Source: Lepidodermella squamata (taxonomy: Eukaryota > Gastrotricha). From it: a stretch of 64,000 nucleotides of DNA. Both the position numbers and the translations under genes were made by a program. The stretch is from NCBI GenBank assembly GCA_047495785.1, contig JBLDXI010000025.1:1860001-1924000 (forward strand). Reading direction: 5' to 3'. Each line of letters opens with the position of its first letter. The first letter of the stretch is position 1. Below the pieces are notes generated by a model that was given only the letters and a program-made list of their open reading frames with translations, did no database searches and had not been told where the DNA came from. This document shows positions 1 through 30,252 of this stretch, piece after piece.

Positions 1-22
1 AAGGCGTGGTTGGAAAACTTAC

Positions 23-1718
23 TTGACAAAGCAGAAAATCGAGAGAATGACGCCAAACGCCGCAGCGACCGCCAGACACGTCAGCAGGCCTAAAAAAAAA
101 TTAAAAATTAAATTCGAAAATTCGAAAAAAATTATAAAAAATATCTAAATAAATTGGCAAAAAAACCGAAAAATTATGAAAATTTACCAATCATGACGAA
201 ATCGATATTGCTAGCGGTTTTCGCCTGCATTTGTTGCTGCTGCAGAGCACCGGTCTGCGGGGCTTTAGTGATCAAAATTTGCTGAGTAGTTGTGGTGCTA
301 GACGACGGCAATTTCGTCGTCATTTTAACGCTATTATCGCGCTGTTTCGAGGCAACGGCGCCGCCTTGTAGCCGGCCTAACAAAGATTGCACGTAGTTGT
401 CGGCCGCTTCTTCCTCGTCGTCGCTGTCGTCGCCTTCGTCCTCGGTATCAAGGCCGCCTTCAACCTGCTGGTCGTCCTGATCGTCCGCCGCCTCTTCCTC
501 TTCTTCTAGGCCCTGGCGGCTGTACAAAAATCCTACGCTAGGATCGGCTCGCTGCGCAAAGGTCGGGCCCTGTTCACGCGCCTGGAACTTGGCGAAATCC
601 GAGAGAAAATCAAGCGCTTGATCCGCCTCCTGTTGCTGTTTAATCTGGAGCAATTGCAACTTCGACGGCCCTACAGCTGCAGCGGGTACCGCCGTAAAAT
701 CTGGGTCATCGTTAGGAGCTTCCTTATGAACCTGGGGATCTAAAAAATAGCAGCAAATAAATTTCAAATAACTTCACAAAAATAATCCATAATTAATTTG
801 ACCCTTAATTTTGAGATTAGGGAATATAAATCGGATCTAAAAATGAAACCTTATAAATGATCAATTTAAAGCCAGGATAGGATTTTAGATAAAGTCCTAC
901 AACAAAAATTGATGAGGTTATCCAAGAGCTCTAACCACGCAAATTCCCGAAAATTTCAGAGCAAGGTGGTGCAGAAAAAACCCAAAGTACCAGGCAAATA
1001 CAATAATTGCTATTAGGCACGCAAAAAATGCTATAAAAAATAAAATAATAGCAATTTGGCTATGACCGATTAGGAATAATTATGCGGTGAATAAATATAT
1101 CTGAATTTTTGCTAAAAAATTGCAGAATAAAAAATGTAAAATTCCGGTCTATGGATTGATTAATATTATAAAAAGTACTGACACTAATCAGAAGATAATA
1201 TTACGTATATTCTTATGTATATACTTTAGTCGCGCCAAGACGTATATTACATGAAAAAACGCGGTGTTGAAACACCTGCCCAGATGAGGCGAAGGATGAA
1301 AAATTGTGAGTTTCATCATCTTCAACTCAAACATATGACAAGGTCATAAACCCATAAAGAGCGAATGTAACCATTAAGACCTATGACGTCACTGTATAAA
1401 TCAAGAATTAAGCAAAAAAAACCAAACGAACTGCATACATACACCACTTGAGTAGGCGTTAATAATAATTAAGGTGGCGGTATTAACTAATTTCTTTCCG
1501 ACATGCAAGATAAGGCGCGAGTTATATAACCACCCTGCGGTATACCCAAGTATAATATATAACCCGAATGAGGTGGTGTGGGAACAAACCATGTGAAAAC
1601 ACGCGTAAAAAAACGGAGTCGACTTACCGAACACAATGCGCTCTTTGAGCGCTGACGCGCTTTCGGCCGCGAAAATGGCCACCAAACAAGATATAGCCAG
1701 TAGTTTAGGCTCTATCAT
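23..1718 (-). CDS. Single-pass type I membrane protein with acidic ectodomain, 3' part outside window (possibly NPDC1/CAB-1-like)
   Basis: Three exons on minus join in phase: 1718-1628, 739-188 and 89-23; the last ends at a GTAAGT donor, so the cytoplasmic part lies beyond the left edge. Exon 1 starts MIEPKLLAISCLVAIFAAES, a clear signal peptide. Exon 2 encodes about 180 residues with a Gln-rich stretch, a region LDFLSDFAKFQ, a long Glu/Asp-rich run (EEEEEAADDQDD and DSDDEEEAADNYVQ), then a Ser/Thr/Gln-rich stalk. Exon 3 encodes a hydrophobic segment (LLTCLAVAAAFGVILSIFCF) that reads as a transmembrane helix. Topology, ectodomain size and the LDFL-type patch recall NPDC1, whose nematode relative CAB-1 acts in neurons, but the diagnostic cytoplasmic part is not visible, so the family is a guess. 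Gene structure is well supported. The 885-bp intron 740-1627 holds nothing else I can recognise. Confidence 0.6.
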
Positions 1719-2164
1719 GCTGTATTTCGTTGTTTTTGTCCAGGAAAAATGTGTCTATACACCCTAGTATATATAATATGAAATGTTCGAGAAAACGTGA
1801 AAAATAAGCGATATGACTAATGCACCATCAAGGCGTGCTGTAGCCACACGTCATATTACTATAGGCTAGGTGATAATATTTCTATCGAAAAAAGTGTTCG
1901 AATAGGTAGGAGGTGAGGCTAATCTCAACTGACACATCAGGTTTCAAAACGACGCCTCGTAAAAAACAAGGAATTTTTAATTAAGCAAAAAAGTCGATGA
2001 AAGACAGGCAGGCGGGGCGGGTGGTCGCCAGCCAGCGAAAGGAAGAACCGCGGCAAAAATGCAATTAGCGCGAAAAATGGGATGAGATTCAAGAAAATAA
2101 TATTATAATAATAACAATAATAAAAATCGAAGCTAAAGCCGCGTCTCATGATGGAACATCTACG

Positions 2165-2420
2165 TAGGGGGAGAGGCGCGCGCGCTTAAAAAAACGAAAG
2201 CAGAAAAAGTTTTCATCACTGCTAATAACACACAACGCATTTTCTGCACTAGCGCAGAGCAGTATTCGATTGATTTTTACGAAATATTATACTAATAATA
2301 TATTCGCAGCAGCTCAGCACATCCGTACAGTCAGTCACACTCACTCAGTCACTTGTGTGCGCGCAAGCCATATGCGCGCGCGCACACACGATTCGGCGAT
2401 GCGAATAAACACCCGTTCAG
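2165..2420. promoter_or_regulatory. GCGCGC/CA-rich cluster upstream of the membrane protein gene
   Basis: About 450 bp upstream of the ATG at 1718, an AT-rich background is broken by a purine tract followed by alternating GC (gagaggcgcgcgcgc near 2170) and a second block near 2370-2390 (tatgcgcgcgcgcacac). Similar clusters lie near 41390 and 52450, each about 510 bp upstream of a secreted-peptide gene on the same strand. Interpreted as a promoter or enhancer region; no transcript start is known. The flanking stretches 1719-2164 and 2421-3377 show no convincing gene. Confidence 0.35.
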
Positions 2421-3377
2421 TTACTTGCGCATATATAGATATATATTTTATCGCCATTATTATTAGCGAGGAATAAACCTACGCGCAAATCGATTTTTGT
2501 TCAGCCTATTCGTATTCCGCATTGCGTCGCCCGACAAAAAAAATTACGAAAAAAGCGCGCGTGGGTTGCGCGAACGGCTCGAGAGGCGAATGAATACATA
2601 TGAAAATAAGCCTAACGAAATCTACGACGATACAAAAAATGCGAAAATCGATTCGCTGCGTTTTTTTCTGTCCCCCATCTAACCCGAACGTACTATAGCG
2701 GATGTGACGAATAATATTAAATCAGAGTCAAGTGGAGTAGCCAATTTTCATTTTTCCGATTATTTGCGAAACAAATATATATGTCGTAGGTAGGAAATTT
2801 TTTTCAACATCCAACGCACTCAATTTTTTTTCCAGACGGTTAAACGCTAGGGAAGCACAAGCGGAAAAATCAATTATTAAAGCGCATTAGTATCGGTGAA
2901 AATATGAATGAATGAATGAACAAAACCACCTCCTACTCGATGCTATTTTAAAAATCTGCGGCCAAAGGGGCGTAAAAAGCCACATGAGATGACGAGGTTG
3001 AACGGGGTCGGGCAAAGACCCCTGAAGCTATACGAGATTTATTTTTAAAGACAACTAGGCCAATGCCGCAAGGCGAGATTTACGTTATCTACGCAATTTC
3101 CCTCCCTCAAGTTGTAGAAAAAATATCTAATAATATATGATATATGAATTTTCGACGATCCCCAATAGAGATCTCAAGCGGCGCTTAATGGCGCGTGAAA
3201 ATTCGAAATGAGGGTCAATGAAATAAAATTAGTTTCCGCCTCGGTTGTGATCGAGAAAAAAACATCGCACTTCCTCAGTCTGTTCTCACCTCCAAATGGA
3301 AAAAATTTGGCGCGGGTCATTTCAACACGCAAAATAATCCCGAAGGAAATAAAAACTGAAAAAATAGTAGCACTTAC

Positions 3378-3825
3378 TTGTTCGAGTGCGGGGCAGATTT
3401 CGCAGGCAAATTTCGTGTCCTTGCATGAGAAAACCGCCGTAGATGCACGCGCCACATGGCTGTACCGCCGGCAGGTAGGGATTGCAAGGATATCGAAATA
3501 GTTTAGCGCAAAATCCGGGCGACAGGCATCGAACTTTCGACGTTTTACCAGCACCGCAAGCACCGTCCGTGATTAGAACCAACAGGACCAGAGAAATTTG
3601 AACTAGAAAATGATAAAAATCAACATATTTAGGAAAATTGATTAAATTTCAGAAAATGATGAAATTTCAAATTTTCGCAAAAAAACTCGAAAATTAAGGA
3701 ATCTTCGAATATTCAGATAATCCAAAAATTAGATGAGGAGTTGAAATATTAGAAGAAACCATACCGAGAACATATCGTGGAATTGATTTGGCACCTCCGC
3801 GTAAAAATTTGGCCATTCGAGTCAT
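3378..3825 (-). CDS. Small Cys-rich secreted protein, 3' end not found
   Basis: Two exons: 3825-3765 and 3602-3378. The first starts at ATG 3825 (a second in-frame ATG is at 3816); the donor G|GTATGG and acceptor TTTTCTAG|TT agree in phase. The joined product has a basic N-terminus, a hydrophobic core (QISLVLLVLITDGA) typical of a signal peptide, then about 60 residues with six cysteines: RCLSPGFCAKLF, RYPCNPYL, QPCGACIYGG and HEICLRNL. Exon 2 ends at a good GTAAGT donor in phase 1, so a further exon is expected, but I could not place it; reading through the donor gives a stop after 12 more codons. The Cys spacing suggests a disulphide-folded extracellular peptide or protease-inhibitor-like domain, but I do not recognise the family. 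Confidence 0.5.
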
Positions 3826-4258
3826 GGCAAAAAAGCAGTTTGAAAGAAGGACTAGTCGTGATTTGGCATGCAGTAAAATCTCCTCAGACGCTTCTCGGCA
3901 TCGCGAATCAGCCAGCTGCTTTTAGGTAGGTGCCATGCGCTGGATTCTTCAATCCATGGTCAAAATTTTAGAAAAAAAACACGTGGAAACCTACAAAAAT
4001 CAACACTTGTAACTCTTCAAGTTTAATCATCGAATCTCCGTTGAACAAAACGTGATGGAAAAAATCAGAAGTAATAGTAATATATCACATATTTAAGTAT
4101 TGACTATTAAAAACTTGGCAAGGCCCTTTTAATTTGGCTGAGAATTCGCATTTTATCGGAATGATGAGACCTATATTTTTGTATAAAATCGTGCAACTAT
4201 TTACAGCAACAACGAAAAATTGAGATGTGTTTGCGAATTTTCCGAGATTTTTTCCTCA

Positions 4259-4747
4259 TCAATTTTCGCGCTTTGATTTCGCTGTTCGAGACGTGGCATT
4301 CCCATCCCGGCCGTCCTTCGCCCCGGCCGCGGCGAGATCGGACGCCTTCAGCGCCGTCACAGTGGGCGCCTCCTTTTTCAGAACCGTCAACAAAATTTGC
4401 GAGCTCTCGAGAATTTTCGTGTACGCCGACTCGGCCTCGGCGATAACGCGGTCGAACTCGGCTCGCTGGGACAACTTCCGCGCCAGGCTGTCGTTCAGCC
4501 GCGCGAGGCGCTCTGATAACAACCGAATGTCATTCTGGAGGCGGGCACGTTCCTCTTCCTCGGCTAAAATATCGCGTTGCAGTTGATCGCGTCGGTCGCG
4601 CAATTCTTCGACGCCTGTCAGAAAAAAGTAATGAATGACGCCATAAACAAATTACGGAAAGTCATCAAAAATAAGGTCACAACAGGATGACTCACATTTT
4701 ACAAGCTCGTTGTTGTAGGTCTGAAGCGCAGCTCCATGTTGAGACAT
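4259..4747 (-). CDS. SSNA1: SSNA1 (NA14) microtubule-branching / centriolar coiled-coil protein
   Basis: Two exons, 4747-4696 and 4614-4259, split by an 81-bp intron (donor T|GTGAGT, acceptor TGACAG|GC). Exon 1 reads MSQHGAALQTYNNELVK, very close to the human SSNA1 start. Exon 2 continues CVEELRDRRDQLQ and includes ERLARLNDSLARKLSQRAEF and AYTKILESSQILLTVLKKEA, both near-identical in layout to vertebrate SSNA1. The product is about 135 residues against 119 in human; the extra length is a basic, Ala-rich tail. The family is almost entirely alpha-helical, self-assembles into fibrils and binds microtubules at centrosomes, basal bodies and axon branch points. Upstream, 4748-5604 (up to the brn stop) contains no gene I can support. 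Confidence 0.95.
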
Positions 4748-5604
4748 TTTCGAACAACAAAATTACTGTTTTTCGTAAATTGAGCCTAGAAAAATCAATA
4801 AATCACGTCATTCATTTTTCTTTAATAATTTCAACTGGTAATATAAATTTTGCTCCGGCAGCGGCGGCCTCCATAGTAAGAAGCTTGTTTCAAAAAATGA
4901 AATTATTTTGTCGCGCATCAAGATTTTCACAAATAATCGTTATAGGGACACCAGGAATTAGATCTGCGAAATTAGTATACAGCATACAATTCAAACGAGG
5001 CGGCGGCTGTTTATGCGTAGTCGGCGGTCGAAAACACACGACGATTGATTTGCATAATAATTATTTATAATAAACAAAATTATTGTTATCATAGCTATTA
5101 TGCCGATATTTTTGTGAGCATTTGCGACATCATCGAGAAAAGGGGAAAAAAAATGCTAATGAATGAACAAATAACATTTCATCCGCAAAACGGGTTTAGC
5201 CTTGAAAATTTTACAAATACGAAGGCACCATCAAATATACGACGTCAACACAACCAGCTCAAGGAGAGAGAAAACAACTAAATTTTGGAATATATAGGGA
5301 AGAAGCACGCTTTTTCAGAAGAAAGAATGAGTTCAGATCTAAATCAAAATATGAACAAACAGGTAAAAACTGAATATTGACAACAATTGTTTTGATATTA
5401 TTATTTTACATAATAAATAATAGCACTGAAATTCATTAGACCAGAGATTGTTTTTTTCATCAATCGAAGTTAACAGGGAAAAAACTAGCTGATTTTATAA
5501 AATCAAATTTCACAATTGATTATATTGTAAATTTTGGTTATAACTATTTTCCGAAAAATTATATTAATTTTAAAATAACTGGAATATCTAATAATAACAA
5601 CATC

Positions 5605-7819
5605 CTATTCTGAGAAAGGTAGTTGAACTGTGAGATTCGCCACCAAGTCGGAGGGTACTTCTTTTAGGTCAGCCATATACGCCACCTGGTCGTTCCAGAT
5701 TTTTGCAACTGCAACAATATCGTTGCGCAGATGCAGCGCGAGAAATCGCCGATAAACCGGTCGTGAATAATGCGGCCGATCGACGCTGAAATTCGGGTTG
5801 TGCTGAGGGCTTATCGCCAGTTTCATGGCGACTATTCCGAGGAAAACATCGTCGAATTTAAGAAATTTTACAAAAGGCGAGGCAATTGCGAATTTTTTGA
5901 CAACAGGTTGTGACATAAGGTAAGCACCGGCGGTTATGAAGGATGGGAATAGCGAAAACGGGTACTCGTCAACGGTCACGTGCCACTTTCTCAATCGATG
6001 GCGCATAGGCCGTGAGCCAGGGTAGTTGTACCCTTCATATAACAGCTTTTCCCTTCCAGGTTCCAAGGCCTAAAAACGAGAAAATGCAATGACGAATCGT
6101 ACAAATTGTTGGGCATACCTTAAGGTAGTCGATGATAGCAAAAACATTGACATAATAATCATCGTCAACAAAGAAGACGTAGCGAGCATTGGAGCAATAT
6201 TCAGCAGTCCACCTAAAAAAAACGTATTACAAAATATATAAATAATCCAACAAAACCAATTAAAAAACTTGAACGGAATCTTAACCTTAAAGTATGGCTT
6301 ACTCTGCACGTGTGCAAAATCTTGGTGATTTACGCAATAAATGTTTATCCACGTGTCAATAGTTGCGATCAAAAAATCGAAAAAAATCGAACAAATAAGA
6401 GAAGTGAGTATTTTCAATACATTTGGATCGCGCGCGATGTTGCCAAAAGGTTAAATTTCTAATGATCAACCTGTCTTCAAACGAGAATAAAATTTAGCCA
6501 ACTATTTATCGAATGAGAAAAAAATAAAGCTGTGGGCCCAATTGCGAACTTCAACTTTTCACGAGCTCACAATTCAGCATTCGCGTAACATTTTCATTCC
6601 GGAAAGCTCGGAATTCTACTTATGAAAGCTGTTTCAGATGAAAAAGAAAAAATAATTGAAAATATTGAGACTAGCGGAATAAAATCGAGTGAAAATGTCC
6701 GCAGTTAGCAGAAAATACTTCATTTCGTGTTGGGTTTTTCAAAGTTTAACATTTATGAAATTATGGAATAATTTGAAAATATTGCTGGTGTCCTTTCATG
6801 CGACAATGCCGTCGATAGCTTTTGGGTTAAGCGGCGCTGGTTTATTTCTATCTCAACATAAAATCGATGGAAATGTTCAGAATTAATGAAATGATGCTCA
6901 ATTTGTTCTGATTTTGATGACATTTTTCAGATTTTTTGTAAGAAGTACGTTCAACCTTAAAAAACTAGATACCCAGAACGCGTGCAAAAAAACGTATCAC
7001 GATTAAAATCCCCGACAAGATCGCGAGTTGAGCAATAGGCATGATACCCACGTGCCGGGTCGCAACGAAAAAACATGAAATAATTGGCCTTAATTTTGAC
7101 AAGGCTAAATTTTTTCATGTTTTTTTGACATGGGTTTTTTAGGTTGAAATATATTTTAGTAATTTTAGTAAATTTTTCTCAAACTGTAAAACATACCTTA
7201 GGCCCATAATGGCCTTATAAGTGTTGTTCCAATAATCGTCCGTGAAATCGTATTGAACAATATCGCCGTAGAGCCGCGACTCATTAGCAACACGTTCTTG
7301 AAAGTCCGGATTATCCGGCATGGCCAATAGAAAGACAGTTCGTAGTTGAACAGAATTGGCGCGGTTAGGAAAAACCTCCGTCAAACGGCCCCACGATTGC
7401 CGGACAAGTTGGCGATTTTGAAAATCCCGCGAAGCCGATTTGACGAGCATCAATAGAAACAGGCCTTTGCCAGCATCTGAGCACAATTTTGAGCTATGAG
7501 CAAGCCGCCAATCGTACGGCGTTATCGGCCGCAAACTCGGCGGCAGTAGCCGATAGGACCCATTCGCCTTCTGAACGAGATCGACCAGTTTTGAATAGTC
7601 AGTATCGACAGGATAGCTGAACTCTGAGAACGGAACTTCGTAGAACATTTGAACTATGCCGAGGTAGTAGTCGGCGAGAATTAGAAAAACCAGCACGCCT
7701 AACACGCGGTACCACGAAAAGTGGCGCCGCGTGGCTCGCAGCGATTTAAACGCCGAATTCACCCACGAAAACATGCCCGGTTGATGGCGTTCGTTGCTTA
7801 CAGGCAGCAAATTCGTCAT
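5605..7819 (-). CDS. brn: Brainiac-like beta-1,3-N-acetylglucosaminyltransferase (GT31)
   Basis: Three exons (7819-7197, 6212-6119, 6069-5605) join in phase to about 393 residues. Type II Golgi layout: a short cytoplasmic tail, a membrane anchor near residues 35-58 (WYRVLGVLVFLILADYYLGI), then a luminal GT31 domain. Exon 2 carries the metal-binding DxD region VFFVDDDYYVN. Exon 3 has KWHVTVDEYPFSLFPSFITA, then FDDVFLGIVAMKLAISPQH, matching the conserved blocks of Drosophila Brainiac (KWYVSLEEYPF, FDDVYLGIVALKAGISLQH) better than other GT31 members. Brainiac adds GlcNAc in beta-1,3 linkage to mannosyl-glucosylceramide in arthro-series glycolipid synthesis; that substrate is inferred from the family. 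The middle exon is only 94 bp, so ORF-only annotation would miss the catalytic DxD. The 984-bp intron 6213-7196 and the intergenic 7820-8862 hold no other gene that I see. Confidence 0.9.
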
Positions 7820-8862
7820 CGGTTATCGCTGAATTTCGCCCGTCTAGTCGAGCTGGCATTGCCGCTCGAGCGACGCTTTATAACCACCCAGGGTTCAGTA
7901 ATTAAAAATCTAAAATTAAAACAATTAATCAAAAAACATTGAAAATTTTAATTCTCAAAGTTCCAAATTTTTTACCAATGACTAAAACAAAAATCAACAG
8001 TAAAATGCAGGACAAGAAAGAGCAGAAGAAACCATTTTTTCGATATCAATCAATCGTTTTTTCTTTCACGTGCCATTTGAATATTGCGAGGAACATCCGT
8101 GTTATGTTATTAGGTAGAAAATTTCGAAAAATAAATAAAGAGCTCGCGGTTTTCACGTCGGAAATGTTTACACAACTGTTTCTTAACCGCACTTTCGTTA
8201 GAAATTAAAGCTAAAATGCATTGAAGGTCAAAGATCAAGCTCCGCAGCTGTTTTAGGGATGAAACGATTACAAGCACCATGCAAATACCAAAATAACCCC
8301 TGGATTTTCCCTTCTTAAAAAACACATTAACCAATAAAGAACTCGACTTGCATAAATAAAAATTTTCCATCGCTTTTTAAAAGATGAAAAGATGAATATA
8401 GGATGTAACTTGAATAAGAAATTTGTAGCCAAACACAATAATTCCAAGAAATTCCTGAAATTAAAGAGGGTTCAGAAACCCGAATTTTTTCCCAGTCAGA
8501 ACATTAAAAGCGAGGCTTCAGAGTCGCAGAATTTTGCGATTTCGAATTCTTCCTTTCTCAATTCATCATAGTAACACGGGATTTTTCTTATTTCTAGCTA
8601 CTTATCGGTTCAGGATAAGAGAAGTAATATTAAAAAGAAGAACTAAAATCTTGAAAATAGGGAAAATTTACGGTTAAATCCATCAAATAGGTGGGATCAC
8701 TCCCCATCCCTTTTTCCCTCAATAAATAATTTCGGTAAAATAGAAAATGGGCCCAATTGAAGATATTATTTTCCCGATAGAATGGAATTAAATTATTTTC
8801 GTTTCATCCCTAAAGCGCATAATTATTGAAAATTCCTCCTTATCGATAATATCTAAATCAAT

Positions 8863-11833
8863 CTAAGATGGATATTCGCTGTTGCGCGCACTCAAAAACT
8901 GATCCATTTGCTGCTGCTTGGCCTGAATCGCGGCTAACAACGGCCGCCGTTTCATTTCATACCGCCGCCGTAGCCAGGTCTGCTCGGACTGCAGCGCAGC
9001 TTCATACTCTTCTATGCGCCGCGTCAACTGCGCTTCGGACATGTTAGCTAAAAATTCGAAATTCGACAAATCCTCGACGCGAAACGGCCGCAGCGGGCAT
9101 ACAGAGCCGCCGGCGCCGACGAAAGACGCCAGGGCGGGCTGGTGTGAGGTCGATACTAGGGAAGAAGTGTTCGATGGTGATTGGCTCGACTGGCACGAAA
9201 CACGGCCAGATTGAATCTGGTTCGTGCCGCCAGCGTTGAACGGGCCCTGAAACAGCCAAGCATTCGGGTCGTCCGCATTCGGCAACCCTATCGCAGCCGG
9301 GGCGCTTTGCCGCGCCTCTCCATACGCGTTGAACTCCCAATAATCCCGCGACGTCGTCGGGCCCTGCGGGTGCGAGTGATGCCGCTTCTCCGCCTGCAAT
9401 TCAGCGTACATTTGCCGCCGAATGAACAAACAATTGGCAATCATTTCTAGCAGGCAAAACGGCGGTACAGTTTCGGCTGTGTGTTTTTCAACAAAAGCAT
9501 GACTTGTCGATAACGCAGCGGCTGATGGGCGTTTCGTTGGGTCTTTTTGTAGGCACCTTGATACGAAATCGATGAACTCAGGCGACCACTTGCCTGGCTC
9601 GCGCAGCTGCGGCGGGTCTTGCGTTGGAATGGCGAAAATCGCTCGAATAGGATGCAAATCCGATAAAGGAGGCTAAATATGAAAACACATAAAACAAATC
9701 AACGAAATTCGATCGCAGTGTGATAATTATAGAAAATCTACACTTAATAATATGACAAACATCTCACACCGTCAACAGAATCGCAGATGAGAAAATCCGA
9801 TTATGAATAGATTTAAAAAGTGAGATACAATACGAGAACACGACCCTAAATTATATAGAAACTAGATCACAACATGATTCGAAATATTTGAGGACAAATT
9901 CCTCGACCGAATTCCTAAACGCCCCCGACATAGTGTTAAAATTCTGCGAATAATTAGCTAGGGTGAATCGCGAACTAAGCTCCGGTTGAACACTTATGTG
10001 TGAGAAATACGAAGATGAGATACTTATACGGAAACAAACCAAACGAGCAAGCCATCTACGATCCTGTTGAAAGTTTTACAGCCACAATTAATATAAAAAA
10101 TTCACACAATAATTCACAATATAAAAATAAAGGATTTTTCAACATTTTTCAAAAATAATTACAACATTTTTTTGACATCAAGGGATTAATAAGTGAATTA
10201 ACGGTAAAATAATATTATTCAAAATCAGAGAAACTCATTGATTCCCCATGGAAAATTGCAATTTTGAGTTGAATCGGGTGAAATTATAATGGAATCGCGA
10301 TATTTTCACCTTAAATCCCCAACTATCAACAAGCAGAGCGCCGCAGTATTCTCTTATTGAGGCAAAATTTCGCCGAAAATGGGCTCAATTGTATTTTTAA
10401 TGAAAATAGCCAACAGATAAGTTGGATCGAAACGAATCACTCTTTAAAAACATTTAGAAATTGAAAAATTATCGAAAATTAAGTTACCTTTTGTTCCGCC
10501 ATTTCGATAGCAGTTATACCGAGAGACCAAATATCGGCAGGCAACTCGTAGCCAGCATTGCCTAGCACCTCTGGCGCCATCCACAGCGGACTGCCGATCA
10601 TAGTCTCGAATTTGTGCAGAGTCTCCGACAGCTTCCCGGCAACGCCGAAATCAGCCAGTTTCGCGCGGCCTTCCTCAGTGAGCAAAATATTGCCAGCCTT
10701 CACGTCGCGGTGAATGCGCCGCCGCTCGTGGAGGTACGCAAGGCCGCGCAGCGCGTCGGCTAGCACCGAGGCGATCGCCGCTTCAGGCAGCGGTCTATGC
10801 AGCATTTTCATCATATCCGACACGGAACCAACGCCGCAGAATTCCATGACAATCCACAGGGAAGTGTTGCTGGAGAAGGAGCCGAAATACCGGACAATGA
10901 ACGGGCTGTCGCATTCTTGCATAACGGAGACTTCTTTTACGATTTCGCGCAAATCTGTATTCGCCGATATTTTCTTGACAGCATACGGCTTGTGATTTTG
11001 CTTATCGATAGCTTTATACACGTCGCCATAAGATCTTGAAAATAAAAAATTAATTTTAATATTCTTAACAATATGATTCAATAGATTTCGCGACTTTTTC
11101 ACCTTACATATCGAAACCCTGAGGGATCGAATGGAAAAACGTTAGAAAATAAACAATTCGAAAAAATCGATTAGCCTAAAATTTTCAACCCAGGTGAATC
11201 CAAAACTGAATGGCTTATTGTCACTCATTTTTCAAATTATTTCTTTTCATTTCACTCTAACTTTGTACTTGCGGTTATCATTTTCTTCATCAATACCGAG
11301 GCTACCCATCATGACGGATGAAAAATCACTGATGCGTGTAATCGACACCGAGATCGAAAGACGTGAAAAGAGAACAACCGTTTTTGGGACAATCTAGTCT
11401 TGGAACCCTAGATTAAGGTACACCCATGAAAACAATTTAATCGAATTTGTCATTCTTCAATTGTTTCCACTAGACCCCAGGGATAAGCCGAAATCCCAAA
11501 CTAAAGCGTTCGCTCAGCAGAGATTATGCTAAACATTTAATATTATTTCTGAGTATAAAAATGTCCAATATTCCAGTAAAAAGAACGTAATTAGATGAGT
11601 GACAGTTTTCTAAATTGAGTAAACTTGGTCCATCCCCTAGCGACAAGCATAATCTCATTTTAAAATTATTGGTAAAAAACCACGCCTTTGATAAATTGGT
11701 CCATCTCCGCTTCAACTATTTCTAAAAATGTCTGATTATTGATATAAACTTACCCTGAACCAATTTTAGCCACGATTTCGAAGACATCATCCGCCGCTTG
11801 CTGCAGCTGCTCATCCGTCAGTTTCGAGGACAT
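8863..11833 (-). CDS. hpo: MST1/2 (Hippo) Ser/Thr kinase with C-terminal SARAH domain
   Basis: Three exons (11833-11754, 11034-10488, 9672-8863) give about 478 residues; human MST1 has 487. Exon 1 starts MSSKLTDEQLQQAADDVFEI and ends in the Gly-rich loop, which continues GSYGDVYKAI in exon 2. Kinase motifs in order: catalytic Lys in YAVKKI, CDSPFIVRYFGSF, HRDVKAGN, ADFGVAGKLSETL, activation segment FETMIGSPLWMAPEV (the usual family form is IGTPFWMAPEV) and DIWSLGITAIEMAE. Exon 3 finishes the C-lobe (LHPIRAIFAIPT, W-PEFIDFVSRCL), then a Ser/Gln-rich linker of about 120 residues and a SARAH helix (FEFLANMSEAQLTRRIEEYE onward to the C-terminus). The SARAH domain mediates dimerisation with itself, Salvador and RASSF; MST phosphorylates LATS/Warts upstream of Yorkie. 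The introns 9673-10487 and 11035-11753 look empty apart from a weak repeat near 11280-11420. Confidence 0.95.
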
Positions 11834-12860
11834 TTTCGATTAACAAAAAAAATTAAATGAACTGAACAAGTCAAGACATCATGCAGGTCCTAAAATTGGG
11901 ATAGAATAAAATGCAAATCAAAATTTTTGCGCAGTTGTAAGAACGGTTTTACTTCGATATAATAACATATATAAATCTGTATCTTGTTTTATCTTTTAGC
12001 ACACGGCACAATATAAAAATACTTGAGGATGACTAGAGAGCAGACAGCTTTGTTGTTTTATCGGCTAGATTCGTCTTCGTTTACAAATAAATATATAAAA
12101 AACAGCTCGAGGAAAATTGCCATGTCGCCTTTTGCTGTAGATTTCGACTCACATTGAGGAGATTTTAAATGAAAAATTATATAAAAACATCGCCATCATT
12201 CGTTTGCGCCATGCACCGTCCAAATAGATAAAGGTAGATATGATCGACCAGATTGATTTCTTTTCATACCATGTCATGACCAGAAAAAAATAATAGATTT
12301 ACCGACTTCACACAACAAGTGCAATATTACCCGTGTCGAAAAATGTATACACTGCAACTGAAAATATGCCAAGGTGCAACGTAAAAAAACCAATCACACA
12401 CCAATGCACGATTAGTTTCAAAAATACGACAAAAAACAATATAACTGCGTGTTATAACTAAGGGACTCAAGGTGCAATACTAGATAGTTGGTTTTTTTTC
12501 GACCAGAAACGTTTTGGTTTTACTGACTGACTCCATCACAAATTTTTTTTATCATCGCGATCCATCGATGAAATTAATTGAAACTAAGGGAAGCACGATA
12601 CGCTTGCGGCTAATAGAATGTTATTTCGTTGTCATATTTTTAACGGGCAAGGAAGCAAATAATTTTTTTTGTTATATTCAAAATATGAAACTACTACGGG
12701 TATGAAAATATATATCAATACAAAATAGATCACTCAGTTTTGCGGTTTATATGAGCGCTGCGCTGTATTTCCAAAATGAAAAACCAAAAGAGAAACGAAA
12801 CAAAAAAACACATGTTAAAATCTGTTCCGAAAATAATTGGCAGGGTAAAAGCAAAACAAA
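11834..12860. other. Intergenic, MST kinase 5' side to NALCN 3' end
   Basis: AT-rich, no coding signal that I can support on either strand. It should contain the MST promoter and the NALCN 3' UTR, both transcribed leftward. No TATA box or polyadenylation signal was clear enough to call. Confidence 0.5.
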
Positions 12861-29753
<16,893 letters not shown>

Positions 29754-30252
29754 CCCGAATTACTTTTCCAAAGCAACAGGACAAATTTTTACATAATAAA
29801 ATAAAATTTCCTGTCCTAAAAATTAAAATTATAAATATTATCAAGCATTTTTGAAATTTATTCTCATACAAACTCGTACAAAGCATCGCAAATTGAGATA
29901 AAAACAGCCGAAATTTGAGCGATTCAATCGTTCAATTTCTCAAATTAATTAATCAATCAACCGCCATATAAAATCGAAACCAATAAATGGTTGATGCAAT
30001 TATGCTCACTTTTGGCCGTTTTACTCTCGCATGAAAAATACAATAAAGTGCAAATTTTGAAAAATTTAATATCACCACAAAATAAACTATAGGAGAGATC
30101 CGGAAATGAATAAATTTTGAAAATATCTCAACAAAACATAAAATGAGGAAAAATTGTGCCCAATAATGAAACAAGGCAAATCACAAGAAATCAAGGAACA
30201 TGACAGTGAAACGTAAAATCAAAAAGGCAGTCGAATTTGTTCATTTGCTGAC
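29754..30252. other. Intergenic, NALCN 5' side to RPGR 3' end
   Basis: About 500 bp of AT-rich sequence with no supported ORF. NALCN may have a 5' untranslated exon here. The RPGR-like gene ends at 30253 and is transcribed in the same direction. Confidence 0.5.

Noticed and set aside
3174-3376. Extension of the Cys-rich gene into a further exon at 3174-3358
   Set aside because: Would need an intron of about 20 bp after the donor at 3377.
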